DNA of 7,005 nt from Berkiella sp964502705. Lineage in GTDB: Bacteria > Pseudomonadota > Gammaproteobacteria > Berkiellales > Berkiellaceae. The stretch is taken from NCBI GenBank assembly GCA_964502705.1, contig CAZCXZ010000152.1:1-7005 (forward strand), read 5' to 3'. Positions 1 to 6,086 of the stretch are shown here, in pieces; within the stretch, counting starts at the first letter, position 1; every line of letters begins with the position of its first letter. The notes below the pieces were generated by a model that saw nothing but the letters and a program-made list of their open reading frames with translations, had not been told where the DNA came from and did not search any database. The position numbers and the translations under genes are program-made.

Positions 1-737
1 GTATCTAGCATATTTTTGGGCAAAGCGATTTTGCCTAACGCATAAAGATAAGCCGCATAATGAATATGATTAACTTCGGTTTCGCTTAAGTTGAATACCA
101 GGGCTATCTTACGGGCTAGTTCAGCCACTTTATCTGCATGATTGCGGTAATGTGGCAAATGGTTATCAATCAAGTTTGAGCAAACATTGAGTGTGGCTAA
201 TTGACTTTGTTGCAGATCTTCCAATGTTTTATTGAGATCTTTGGTTCTTGAGGCAACCTTATTTTCTAATGTGTGATTCAGTGATAGTAATTCTTGGTTT
301 TGTCGATAAACTTCTTTTTGTAGAAAATGTGTTTTCTCTTTTAAATGTTTGGTTTCAACCGCATTTTTAACAATCGATTCAATGTGGTTTTCATTCCAGG
401 GCTTTTCTAAATAAAAGTCAACCTTGCCATCATTGATAGCAGCAACCGCTGCATCGACTTCAGAAAATCCTGTCAACAATATGCGACCCACATCGGGCCA
501 TTTAAGAGCAACCTCTTTTAATAGACTGGCGCCATTCATTTGTGGCATTCGCATATCACAGACGACGACATCGATTTGATCGTTGGCGAGAATATGAAGT
601 GCAGCCACACCATTATTGGCAATAAACACATTATAACCTAATGGCTTGAACTGTCTTTCTAACGTCCTGGTAATATTTTCTTCATCATCGACAAACAAGA
701 TATTACCGTGCGTAGAGGGAGTGGATCCTTGTAACAT
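1..737 (-). CDS. Response regulator: receiver domain plus degenerate HD-GYP-like domain (3' end off window)
   Basis: The visible 245 residues begin with a CheY-like receiver domain (about 11-128). It has the acidic pocket D17-D18-E19, phospho-acceptor D61 in the V-V-C-D-M-R-M-P motif, T89 and K112 (E-K-P-W), so it should accept phosphate from a histidine kinase. A charged, probably coiled-coil linker follows (about 130-180). The last part resembles the start of an HD-GYP domain: H200 in N-H-A-D-K-V-A-E-L-A, then A-A-Y-L-Y-A-L-G-K-I at 228-237. In active HD-GYP phosphodiesterases this last stretch reads L-L-H-D-I-G-K, so the metal-binding His-Asp pair is replaced by Tyr-Ala. The start at 737 is fixed by an in-frame TAG five codons upstream. 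The gene lies 45 bp after the transporter on the same strand with no terminator between, so co-transcription is plausible. Its target is unknown and the C-terminal part is not visible. Confidence 0.9.
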   Translation of the reverse strand, partial: MLQGSTPSTHGNILFVDDEENITRTLERQFKPLGYNVFIANNGVAALHILANDQIDVVVCDMRMPQMNGASLLKEVALKWPDVGRILLTGFSEVDAAVAAINDGKVDFYLEKPWNENHIESIVKNAVETKHLKEKTHFLQKEVYRQNQELLSLNHTLENKVASRTKDLNKTLEDLQQSQLATLNVCSNLIDNHLPHYRNHADKVAELARKIALVFNLSETEVNHIHYAAYLYALGKIALPKNMLD

Positions 738-782
738 GGGCCAACCCTGCTATTAAAGAGTGGGTACATGCTATAAGTTTAG

Positions 783-2057
783 CTACTTTTTAAAGGCTTT
801 TAGCCAGTGTTTAAAGCGTATAACAAATTCAGGGTGTGCCCAAAAAATGCACAGCACCAGCGCTGCGTTCATCAGAGCCGTTACCAAAAAGAGTTGCTGG
901 ATAGTTAGCCCAATTTTTAACAGCACGATTGCCACAACACTCGCAAAAGTCATGAAAAGTGCATTCATAATGTTATTGGCCGCAACCACTTGAGAGCGCT
1001 TTTCAATAGGGCTACGGGTTTGTAACATGACATATAGTGGTACGATGTAAAACCCGCCAAATAATCCGACGAAGAACAGGTCGTTTAAGACGCGCCAATA
1101 AGCATGCGCAAAACTTAAGTCTGCCGCAAAGAAGGTGAGTCCAATCGCGCCTAATGGTACAAGCCCAATTTCTTCTTTGTGACCTGATAATTTTTCACAA
1201 AGTAGTGATCCAATCCCAATCCCTAGTGATACCACCGTTAACAGAGACGTCATTACGGCAGGGCCGCCCTTTAAGAACAGCTTGGTATAGTTGGGAATTT
1301 GCGTAAGTAACACGCTACCGTAAAACCAAAACCATGAGATCCCCACCATCGCAGCAAATAATTGCGGGTTTTTGATTGAGCTCATGAGGGTGCGATAGGT
1401 TTGTGAAAAGGGTTCCCAATTGATTTTTAAATCGGGGGTGCGATTTTGTGTAATGGCAGGTGGGATCAACAAGCTCAAGCCAAAACCCGCTAACGCACAG
1501 CATAGGGTTGTGATGGTAATGAACCATTCTCCCCAACGCTCATGACTGATAAGTAGCCCACCCAGAATGGTGCCCATTAAAATCGCGACAAACGTGCCCA
1601 TTTGCACCAAGCCGTTACCACCCGTTAACTCATCATCTGATAAATACTGAGGCAAAATGCTGTATTTTACCGGTGAAAAGAACGCTGCTTGTGTGCCTAA
1701 CAAAAATAAAACAAACAATAGGAAAGGAAAATGATCGAAATAAAAGCCTACGCCAATTAATAGGGCAATAACGACTTCTGCAAATTTGATAATTTGAATG
1801 ATCCGGTGTTTAGGATATTTATCGGCCAGTTGCCCTGCGGTTGCGGCAAACAAAAAAAAGGGAAAAATAAATGCTGCCGCTGCAATGTTGTTTAATACAT
1901 TCGCTTTGTCAGGATATTGCACTGCAAAGGTTATACTGATAAGCACGAGCAATGACGTTTTAAAAATATTGTCGTTCAACGCACCAAGATATTGGGTGCC
2001 AAAGTAGGGGAAAAAACGTCGGAGGGTTAATAACTGGAATTGATGCTGAGTTGGCAT
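783..2057 (-). CDS. MFS transporter of the LplT/Aas-associated (lysophospholipid transporter-like) type
   Basis: This is a 424-residue inner-membrane protein with about 12 hydrophobic segments, the usual length for the major facilitator superfamily. The N-terminal L-G-A-L-N-D-N-I-F-K motif (24-33), the loop G-Q-L-A-D-K-Y-P-K-H-R (75-85, MFS motif A) and F-F-S-P-V-K-Y-S-I-L-P followed by D-E-L-T-G-G-N (126-148) are typical of the LplT family and of the transporter domain fused to acyltransferases in Aas-type proteins. Members flip lysophospholipids across the inner membrane for re-acylation. Here the protein stands alone, with no acyltransferase or acyl-ACP synthetase domain in the window, so the substrate is inferred. 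The ATG at 2057 has an AGGGA Shine-Dalgarno about 9 bases upstream, and the N-terminus matches the family. The response regulator gene follows after 45 bp. General MFS assignment is very sure; the lysophospholipid substrate is moderately sure. Confidence 0.9.
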   Translation of the reverse strand: MPTQHQFQLLTLRRFFPYFGTQYLGALNDNIFKTSLLVLISITFAVQYPDKANVLNNIAAAAFIFPFFLFAATAGQLADKYPKHRIIQIIKFAEVVIALLIGVGFYFDHFPFLLFVLFLLGTQAAFFSPVKYSILPQYLSDDELTGGNGLVQMGTFVAILMGTILGGLLISHERWGEWFITITTLCCALAGFGLSLLIPPAITQNRTPDLKINWEPFSQTYRTLMSSIKNPQLFAAMVGISWFWFYGSVLLTQIPNYTKLFLKGGPAVMTSLLTVVSLGIGIGSLLCEKLSGHKEEIGLVPLGAIGLTFFAADLSFAHAYWRVLNDLFFVGLFGGFYIVPLYVMLQTRSPIEKRSQVVAANNIMNALFMTFASVVAIVLLKIGLTIQQLFLVTALMNAALVLCIFWAHPEFVIRFKHWLKAFKK

Positions 2058-2084
2058 AATATTCGTCCCTTATTTTTACAGAAG

Positions 2085-2090
2085 AGTATA
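2085..2090 (-). promoter_or_regulatory. Candidate -10 box for the transporter gene
   Basis: TATACT on the minus strand matches five of six bases of the sigma-70 -10 consensus and would start transcription about 20 bases before the transporter ATG, just ahead of its AGGGA ribosome binding site. No good -35 hexamer lies at the correct distance, so the call is weak. Confidence 0.3.
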
Positions 2091-2133
2091 TACCGCTCCT
2101 CTTTTAAAATGCACCGTCATTAAAAAGTTAGTT

Positions 2134-2158
2134 TGCAATCTTTTTAGTAGGGATTGCA
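2134..2158. repeat. Perfect 7-bp inverted repeat in the divergent intergenic region
   Basis: TGCAATC at 2134-2140 and its exact reverse complement GATTGCA at 2152-2158 flank an 11-base spacer. The repeat lies between the divergently transcribed transporter and manC genes. It could be a dimeric regulator site or the first stem-loop of a manC leader. No protein partner can be named from the sequence. Confidence 0.4.
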
Positions 2159-2169
2159 GAGGATCACAG

Positions 2170-2192
2170 CCTTCGTTAGGATGAAGGTTTTT
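2170..2192 (+). promoter_or_regulatory. Terminator-like hairpin in the possible manC leader
   Basis: CCTTC (2170-2174) pairs with GAAGG (2183-2187) around an 8-base loop, extendable by G-U and A-U pairs, and is followed directly by five T. This is the shape of a weak intrinsic terminator, placed 28 bases before the manC ATG. If the promoter lies upstream it could act as an attenuator. The stem is short and the promoter is not clear, so this is tentative. Confidence 0.3.
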
Positions 2193-2220
2193 GTGGTGCG
2201 CCAAAAGAAAGGGAGGGAGC

Positions 2221-3675
2221 ATGTTGATCCCAGTAATTCTCGCAGGAGGCTCAGGCACGCGCTTGTGGCCATTATCCCGAGAAAGCCATCCGAAACAATT
2301 TATCTCATTGTTTGATGGTCAAAGTTTATTCCAAAGCACGCTGGCAAGAGTTGCACGGCTGCAGGATGCAGGCACCCCGATTGTGATGGGCAGCGAACAG
2401 CATCGCTTCCTGATTGCAGAACAAGTGCGTCAATCGGCTCGTCCAGACTGCTCTATTATTCTAGAGCCCATTTTTAAGGGAACCGCACCGGCGTTGGCTT
2501 TGGCTGCGATGCATGCTTTAAATACGCATGATGAAGATGTGCTGCTGCTGGTTTTACCTTCAGATCATGTGATCTCAGAGATCGAAGGCTTTATTGAAAC
2601 GGTTAATGAAGGTATTAACGTTGCTCAAAAAGGAAAGTTAGTAACCTTTGGTATCGAACCCACGCACCCTGAAACAGGGTATGGGTATATTCAAAAGGGG
2701 GAGCCCCTTGCCTCCGGAAAAGGTTTTACCATTGGTCAGTTTGTCGAGAAACCGACGCTTTCGCTTGCTGAAAATTATATTAAGAGTCAGCAGTATTGGT
2801 GGAACAGTGGCATGTTCTTATTTTCTGCTGGGGCCTTTGTGCAAGAATTGTTATTGCACGATCCACAGATTTATCATGCAGCGAAAGCGGCTTATCTTGA
2901 AGCGCAATTCTCTGAAGACTTTATCAGACCCAATACGCGTGAATTTGAAAAAAGCCCGATCGATTCTATTGACTATGCTGTTATGGAAAAAACCGTTAAT
3001 GGCGCCATGATCCCATTACAAAGCGCTTGGAATGATGTGGGGGCTTGGGATGCGTTAGCGGATCTGATGGCCAAAGATCATCAAGGCAATGCATTACATG
3101 GTGATGTCATCACAAGTCATACCAACAATTCTTTTATCCAAGCCAATCATCGTTTAGTGGTTGCGGTAGGATTAGATAATGTGGTGGTGGTAGAAACGCC
3201 TGATGCCGTATTGATCCTTGATAAATCTAAAGCGCAAGACATTAAACCGATTGTGAACCAAATGCGTGATAACGCGCGCAAAGAAGTGATATTCAACCAT
3301 CGAGTGAATCGTCCTTGGGGTGCATTTGAGTCTATCGATAGTGGCGATCGCTTCCAAGTCAAACGGATCACTGTTGCGGTTGATCAAAAATTATCTTTGC
3401 AGCGTCATCATCATCGCTCTGAACATTGGGTGGTGGTCAAAGGTACGGCGAGGGTAACAAGAGGCGAAGAAGTGTTCTTGTTGTCAGAAAACCAATCAAC
3501 CTATATTCCAATTGGTGTGAATCATCGTCTGGAAAACGTCGGCAAGATCCCTTTAGAGATCATCGAAGTGCAATCCGGTGCTTATTTAGGGGAAGACGAC
3601 ATTCTACGTTTGGATGATCAATATGGTCGGCTGCCTTCTACGCCAATCAAAACCTCTATTATAGAAGAAGCTTAG
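2221..3675 (+). CDS. manC: Mannose-1-phosphate guanylyltransferase / mannose-6-phosphate isomerase (type II PMI)
   Basis: A bifunctional cytosolic enzyme (AlgA/CpsB/ManC type) that interconverts fructose-6-P and mannose-6-P and makes GDP-mannose from mannose-1-P and GTP, feeding surface polysaccharide synthesis. A phosphomannomutase is needed for the middle step and is not in this window. The 484 residues match the usual length of about 480. The nucleotidyltransferase domain shows G-G-S-G-T-R-L-W-P-L-S-R (9-20), P-K-Q-F (24-27), L-P-S-D-H (112-116), E-T-G-Y-G-Y (151-156), F-V-E-K-P (174-178), N-S-G-M-F (195-199) and W-N-D-V-G-A-W (270-276). The cupin isomerase domain shows Q-R-H-H-H-R-S-E-H-W (394-403) and H435. 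One oddity is F-K-G at 85-87 where the family usually has G-R-N before T-A-P-A. ATG 2221 is preferred over an in-frame TTG at 2191 because the protein then begins exactly like its homologues and is preceded by a purine-rich GGGAGGG. Confidence 0.97.
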   Translation: MLIPVILAGGSGTRLWPLSRESHPKQFISLFDGQSLFQSTLARVARLQDAGTPIVMGSEQHRFLIAEQVRQSARPDCSIILEPIFKGTAPALALAAMHALNTHDEDVLLLVLPSDHVISEIEGFIETVNEGINVAQKGKLVTFGIEPTHPETGYGYIQKGEPLASGKGFTIGQFVEKPTLSLAENYIKSQQYWWNSGMFLFSAGAFVQELLLHDPQIYHAAKAAYLEAQFSEDFIRPNTREFEKSPIDSIDYAVMEKTVNGAMIPLQSAWNDVGAWDALADLMAKDHQGNALHGDVITSHTNNSFIQANHRLVVAVGLDNVVVVETPDAVLILDKSKAQDIKPIVNQMRDNARKEVIFNHRVNRPWGAFESIDSGDRFQVKRITVAVDQKLSLQRHHHRSEHWVVVKGTARVTRGEEVFLLSENQSTYIPIGVNHRLENVGKIPLEIIEVQSGAYLGEDDILRLDDQYGRLPSTPIKTSIIEEA

Positions 3676-3696
3676 AACCGCTTTTTCATGGTATTT

Positions 3697-3730
3697 GGCG
3701 CTAAGTTTTATCGCTTGGCGCCTTATTTCT
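3697..3730 (+). terminator. Intrinsic terminator after manC
   Basis: A 9-bp stem (3697-3705 with 3714-3722, one G-U pair) around an 8-base loop is followed by a T-rich stretch (TTATTTCT). It lies 21 bases after the manC stop codon, so manC is probably transcribed separately from the next gene. The T tract is interrupted, so efficiency may be partial. Confidence 0.7.
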
Positions 3731-3760
3731 ACCCCTCATCTGTAATCCCCCCCACAACAG

Positions 3761-3788
3761 TTGACCTTGCTGGGTAAGCTGGTAAATT
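3761..3788 (+). promoter_or_regulatory. Candidate sigma-70 promoter for the 157-aa protein gene
   Basis: TTGACC (3761-3766, five of six consensus bases) is followed after 16 bases by TAAATT (3783-3788, four of six). Transcription would start near 3796, about 35 bases before the ATG. A run of seven C (3747-3753) lies just upstream of the -35 box. Its location after the manC terminator supports an independent unit, but the -10 box is weak. Confidence 0.45.
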
Positions 3789-3830
3789 CACCAAAATCTT
3801 ATTTAACCAACTTATTTTTTGGGGTGTTAC

Positions 3831-4304
3831 ATGCTTTCTTTTATTGATCAAAATACATGCAGTGAATTAGCAGATGGCGCAGTGCGCAGTGCGTGCGAAT
3901 ATGCAACAGCGAATCCACTCTTAGCATTAGGCTTAACAGCGGGCACCATGATTGCTGGCGCTGCAGGCTTATTTTTTAGTCGTCGGGCAACCGCTACACC
4001 TGCTTCAAGTTCACAACCCGTTGCGCGTTTAAAGCGTCAAACCGTTTCTGATGCAATCATGGATACGGCTATTGATCAAAGCCAGATTGTAGCGCCAAAG
4101 ACACTGAGTACAGAAGATAAAATGTCAATAAATTTAATTGTTTTAGCTGAATTGAATCGTCAATTGCAAGAACCAAAAACAGCAGAAGTGGCTAGACAAT
4201 TATTGGTATTGCGCCAAACAAAACGAAAAGAAATCGACGGGTTGATTTTAGCGCAGTTGGGTTATGCTGCTGATGGTAAAAAGAAAACAACCTTAAAAAT
4301 GTAA
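3831..4304 (+). CDS. Hypothetical single-pass membrane protein, 157 aa, related to the next protein
   Basis: I do not recognise a known family. The N-terminus has D6-Q7-N-T-C10-S11 and A14-D15, a second Cys at 22, and a hydrophobic Ala/Gly/Leu-rich segment at about 29-49 closed by R51-R52. By the positive-inside rule the short Cys-bearing N-terminus would lie outside the cytoplasm and the charged C-terminal part inside. After a Ser/Thr/Pro-rich stretch (53-63) the rest looks helical, with L108-N109-x5-P115-x3-E119, and ends in a lysine-rich tail K-K-K-T-T-L-K-M. The motif order, the L-N-x5-P-x3-E spacing and the tail recur in the 353-aa protein downstream, so the two are probably divergent relatives. 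ATG 3831 is preferred over an in-frame TTG at 3819 because GGGGTG lies just upstream and the TTG has no such site. It has its own terminator. Coding status is supported by the shared protein-level motifs. Confidence 0.8.
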   Translation: MLSFIDQNTCSELADGAVRSACEYATANPLLALGLTAGTMIAGAAGLFFSRRATATPASSSQPVARLKRQTVSDAIMDTAIDQSQIVAPKTLSTEDKMSINLIVLAELNRQLQEPKTAEVARQLLVLRQTKRKEIDGLILAQLGYAADGKKKTTLKM

Positions 4305-4322
4305 GCTAATACACGCCTACCT

Positions 4323-4358
4323 AAAAAAGGCAAATAGTGCAGCTATTTGCCTTTTTTT
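4323..4358 (+). terminator. Strong intrinsic terminator after the 157-aa protein gene
   Basis: A perfect 9-bp stem (4329-4337 with 4343-4351) with a 5-base loop is followed by seven T and preceded by six A, which lengthen the stem. It lies 18 bases after the stop codon and separates this gene from the 353-aa protein gene. The flanking A and T runs would let it work on both strands. Confidence 0.92.
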
Positions 4359-4424
4359 GTTTATAAACGGCATTACCACTTAGCGGCTCACTCACTCACT
4401 TTATCCTAAATGCCAGTTATTTGA

Positions 4425-4452
4425 TTGACCAAAAACGTAAAGAAATTATAAT
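4425..4452 (+). promoter_or_regulatory. Strong sigma-70-type promoter for the 353-aa protein gene
   Basis: TTGACC (4425-4430, five of six) and a perfect TATAAT (4447-4452) are separated by 16 bases. The start point would be near 4459, giving a leader of about 54 bases. This is the best promoter match in the window by its -10 box. Confidence 0.8.
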
Positions 4453-4475
4453 GCCAACTACATTTTTAGAGAAAT

Positions 4476-4488
4476 GTTAACAGTTAAC
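4476..4488. promoter_or_regulatory. 13-bp palindrome in the leader of the 353-aa protein gene, possible operator
   Basis: Two copies of the self-complementary GTTAAC are separated by a single A, making a near-perfect palindrome about 17 bases after the predicted start of transcription and 24 bases before the ATG. A repressor bound there would block elongation or initiation. AT-rich palindromes also arise by chance, so function is uncertain. Confidence 0.35.
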
Positions 4489-4512
4489 TTAAATCTTTGA
4501 GAGGAAAATACA

Positions 4513-5574
4513 ATGTCGAATTATGGTCCAGAAGCTAAAGAAGCTACCACTGCATTTTGGGATATCGCAGGTCATATTTACAATGCAGTTTCAGGTTCTG
4601 CTAAAGAAGCGGTACAAGCCGTTGCTGAAGAAGTTAAAGAAGAAATTAAAGAAGTTGCGAAATCACCTAGCATTGTAGATGCAACTAAAGCTGCTGCAAT
4701 CAATATTGTTGAAGATGCTGCTCCAGTTGTTGTTGACACAGCAAAATCTGTTATTCCTGCGATGTTTACACCGATTGTTGACCAATGCTCTTTTGCAGAT
4801 CGCCCAGGTAATTTGACATTGTTAAGTGATGCTTTGGGATACTGCTTACCAGAAATGAATTCAACGGCTAAAGCTGTTGTTCAAGAAGGTAGTTCATACT
4901 TACCTTACCTCGCAACCGCTGCTACCCTTTTTACCGGTGGTTTTGCTGCTTACAAATTACGTGGCACTAAAGCAACGTTAGGAACAGTAATGCAAGATAA
5001 AGCTTCATATGGCATTATCGAAGGTTCAATTGAAATTTTAAAAGCATTAAATGAATTAATGAAGAATCCTACTGTTGTAGAAATCATTAAACTCTTAACA
5101 CCTGTACAAGCAGCTAAACTCCTTGAAAACCAAGATACCTTAGCTGAAATTGCAACCTTGAAAGATGCTACACAACAAATATTAGCAATACAAACATTGT
5201 TAACACCGGCTCCTGTTGTTGTTAGCAGCGCTGTTGCTGATTTAAATGATGTTTTAAGACAAGTAGCTTCTTCTTCAAGTTCTGTAGAAGCAACACAAAG
5301 TGCACCAGTAGACTTAGCTGCTAGCATTTTGACGTCAGACGCAGGCAAGCAAGTATTAGCTAAAATTCGTGGTTCAGAAAAAGCAAACGCTGTTCTTGAA
5401 CAAATGAATGAGAAATCATTGAAGACTTTGAATGCGAATGCAGCTAAATTCATTGCATCACCTAAATTTGCGGCAATGAATGATGCAACGTTAGCAGGAT
5501 TGTTAATTCAAACTGCTGCTGCTGCTAAACAAACGATTGAATTGGAAGCGAAGAAAACCGCTTTGAAAATGTAG
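4513..5574 (+). CDS. Hypothetical single-pass membrane protein with long amphipathic helices, 353 aa
   Basis: I do not recognise a known family. Residues 7-80 are Ala/Glu/Lys/Val-rich and likely form amphipathic helices (for example K-E-A-V-Q-A-V-A-E-E-V-K-E-E), with no signal peptide. Then come D90-Q91-C92-S93 and A95-D96, a second Cys at 111, and one hydrophobic segment at about 129-147 closed by K148, R150 and K153. A helical region follows with L179-N180-x5-P186-x3-E190. A Ser/Val-rich low-complexity stretch at 236-266 leads into a helical Ala-rich C-terminus ending K-K-T-A-L-K-M. The Cys pair, membrane segment, L-N-x5-P-x3-E motif and tail match the 157-aa protein upstream. The gene has an AGGA Shine-Dalgarno 7 bases before the ATG, a perfect -10 box and a strong terminator. 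Its preference for GCT/GCA, GTT and AAA/GAA codons suggests high expression. A structural or membrane-organising role is possible but is a guess. Confidence 0.88.
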   Translation: MSNYGPEAKEATTAFWDIAGHIYNAVSGSAKEAVQAVAEEVKEEIKEVAKSPSIVDATKAAAINIVEDAAPVVVDTAKSVIPAMFTPIVDQCSFADRPGNLTLLSDALGYCLPEMNSTAKAVVQEGSSYLPYLATAATLFTGGFAAYKLRGTKATLGTVMQDKASYGIIEGSIEILKALNELMKNPTVVEIIKLLTPVQAAKLLENQDTLAEIATLKDATQQILAIQTLLTPAPVVVSSAVADLNDVLRQVASSSSSVEATQSAPVDLAASILTSDAGKQVLAKIRGSEKANAVLEQMNEKSLKTLNANAAKFIASPKFAAMNDATLAGLLIQTAAAAKQTIELEAKKTALKM

Positions 5575-5600
5575 TCGTTTAGTCGATAAATCGATAAGTC

Positions 5601-5630
5601 AAAAAAAGCAGGCGAAAGCCTGCTTTTTTT
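5601..5630. terminator. Bidirectional intrinsic terminator between convergent genes
   Basis: The stem GCAGGC / GCCTGC is closed by a GAAA (GNRA) tetraloop, with seven A before and seven T after. On either strand the hairpin is followed by a T7 run. It lies 26 bases after the 353-aa protein gene and 19 bases after the stop of the convergent minus-strand gene, so it probably serves both. Confidence 0.93.
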
Positions 5631-5649
5631 ATGCGTATGAAATACTAAA

Positions 5650-6006
5650 CTAATGTAGTCGATTGCTGGGTGGATAATGGGTGATCCGTGCATTGGGATC
5701 TTCTTTTTCAACCACTTCGCTTTTATAGAGATCTTTTGGAAAATATTTTACTTCCAATACAACCACATTACGGTTTTCAACCACGCTGTGGCTATCATCA
5801 AAAGGTAAATGTGCAGCCGCGATGGTGGTACCTTCGTCCATAGGGGCTAATGAAAGCTCTTCCAAAGGTGGCCAGGGTTCTGCTTCATCGTGCGTCAATG
5901 GCGAGAATAAACGTTGGATCTTTTCTTGAAGTGAGTGCCATCTTTGCTTACAACGTGAGCAAACAGTTTGAAACTTACTGCGTAAAGGGTTTAAATTTGT
6001 TGCCAT
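5650..6006 (-). CDS. Hypothetical small CxxC protein, 118 aa
   Basis: I do not recognise a known family. The N-terminal third is basic and probably helical, with one C-x-x-C pair (C16, C19) in V-C-S-R-C-K-Q-R-W. The middle is acidic and proline-containing (E-A-E-P-W-P-P-L-E-E-L at 41-51). A short beta-like stretch N-V-V-V-L-E-V-K-Y-F (80-89) is followed by a charged C-terminus. There is no signal peptide or membrane segment, so it is probably cytoplasmic. A single C-x-x-C could be redox-active or half of a metal site shared in a dimer. Coding is supported by a good promoter, an AAAGG ribosome binding site about 10 bases before the ATG, and a terminator just after the stop. It shares none of the motifs of the two unknown membrane proteins, despite being next to one of them. 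Confidence 0.75.
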   Translation of the reverse strand: MATNLNPLRSKFQTVCSRCKQRWHSLQEKIQRLFSPLTHDEAEPWPPLEELSLAPMDEGTTIAAAHLPFDDSHSVVENRNVVVLEVKYFPKDLYKSEVVEKEDPNARITHYPPSNRLH

Positions 6007-6047
6007 AAATTGCGCCTTTATTGTTTCTTATTGTTCTGTTTACATTA

Positions 6048-6061
6048 CACCCATTTGGGTG
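6048..6061. promoter_or_regulatory. 14-bp perfect palindrome in the leader of the CxxC protein gene
   Basis: CACCCA, a central AT-type pair and TGGGTG form a perfect palindrome about 20 bases after the predicted start of transcription and 40 bases before the ATG. It could be an operator for a dimeric regulator or a small hairpin in the mRNA leader. No regulator can be named. Confidence 0.4.
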
Positions 6062-6086
6062 ACAGCATTATTGTTGTTATTTAGTC

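Noticed and set aside
2648..3010. Plus-strand 120-codon frame within manC
   Set aside because: It overlaps the conserved nucleotidyltransferase domain of manC in another frame, and its translation shows no domain or ribosome binding site.
4388..4400. Short CACT tandem repeat between the two unknown genes
   Set aside because: Only about three units of four bases. It is too short to be a meaningful satellite and lies outside the promoter boxes.
4950..5453. Minus-strand open frame of 167 codons inside the 353-aa protein gene
   Set aside because: It lies fully antisense to a gene with a strong promoter, ribosome binding site and terminator. The lack of antisense stops is explained by the sense gene's biased codon use, and the translation has no recognisable features.
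3831..5574. The two unknown proteins as a toxin-antitoxin, phage lysis (holin) or bacteriocin pair
   Set aside because: They are not translationally coupled, each has its own promoter and terminator, no toxin or leader-peptide motif is visible, and the 353-aa protein is far too long for a holin or small bacteriocin.
5582..5600. Repeated TCGATAA motif before the bidirectional terminator
   Set aside because: Two short adjacent copies without symmetry around the terminator or a promoter; most likely chance.
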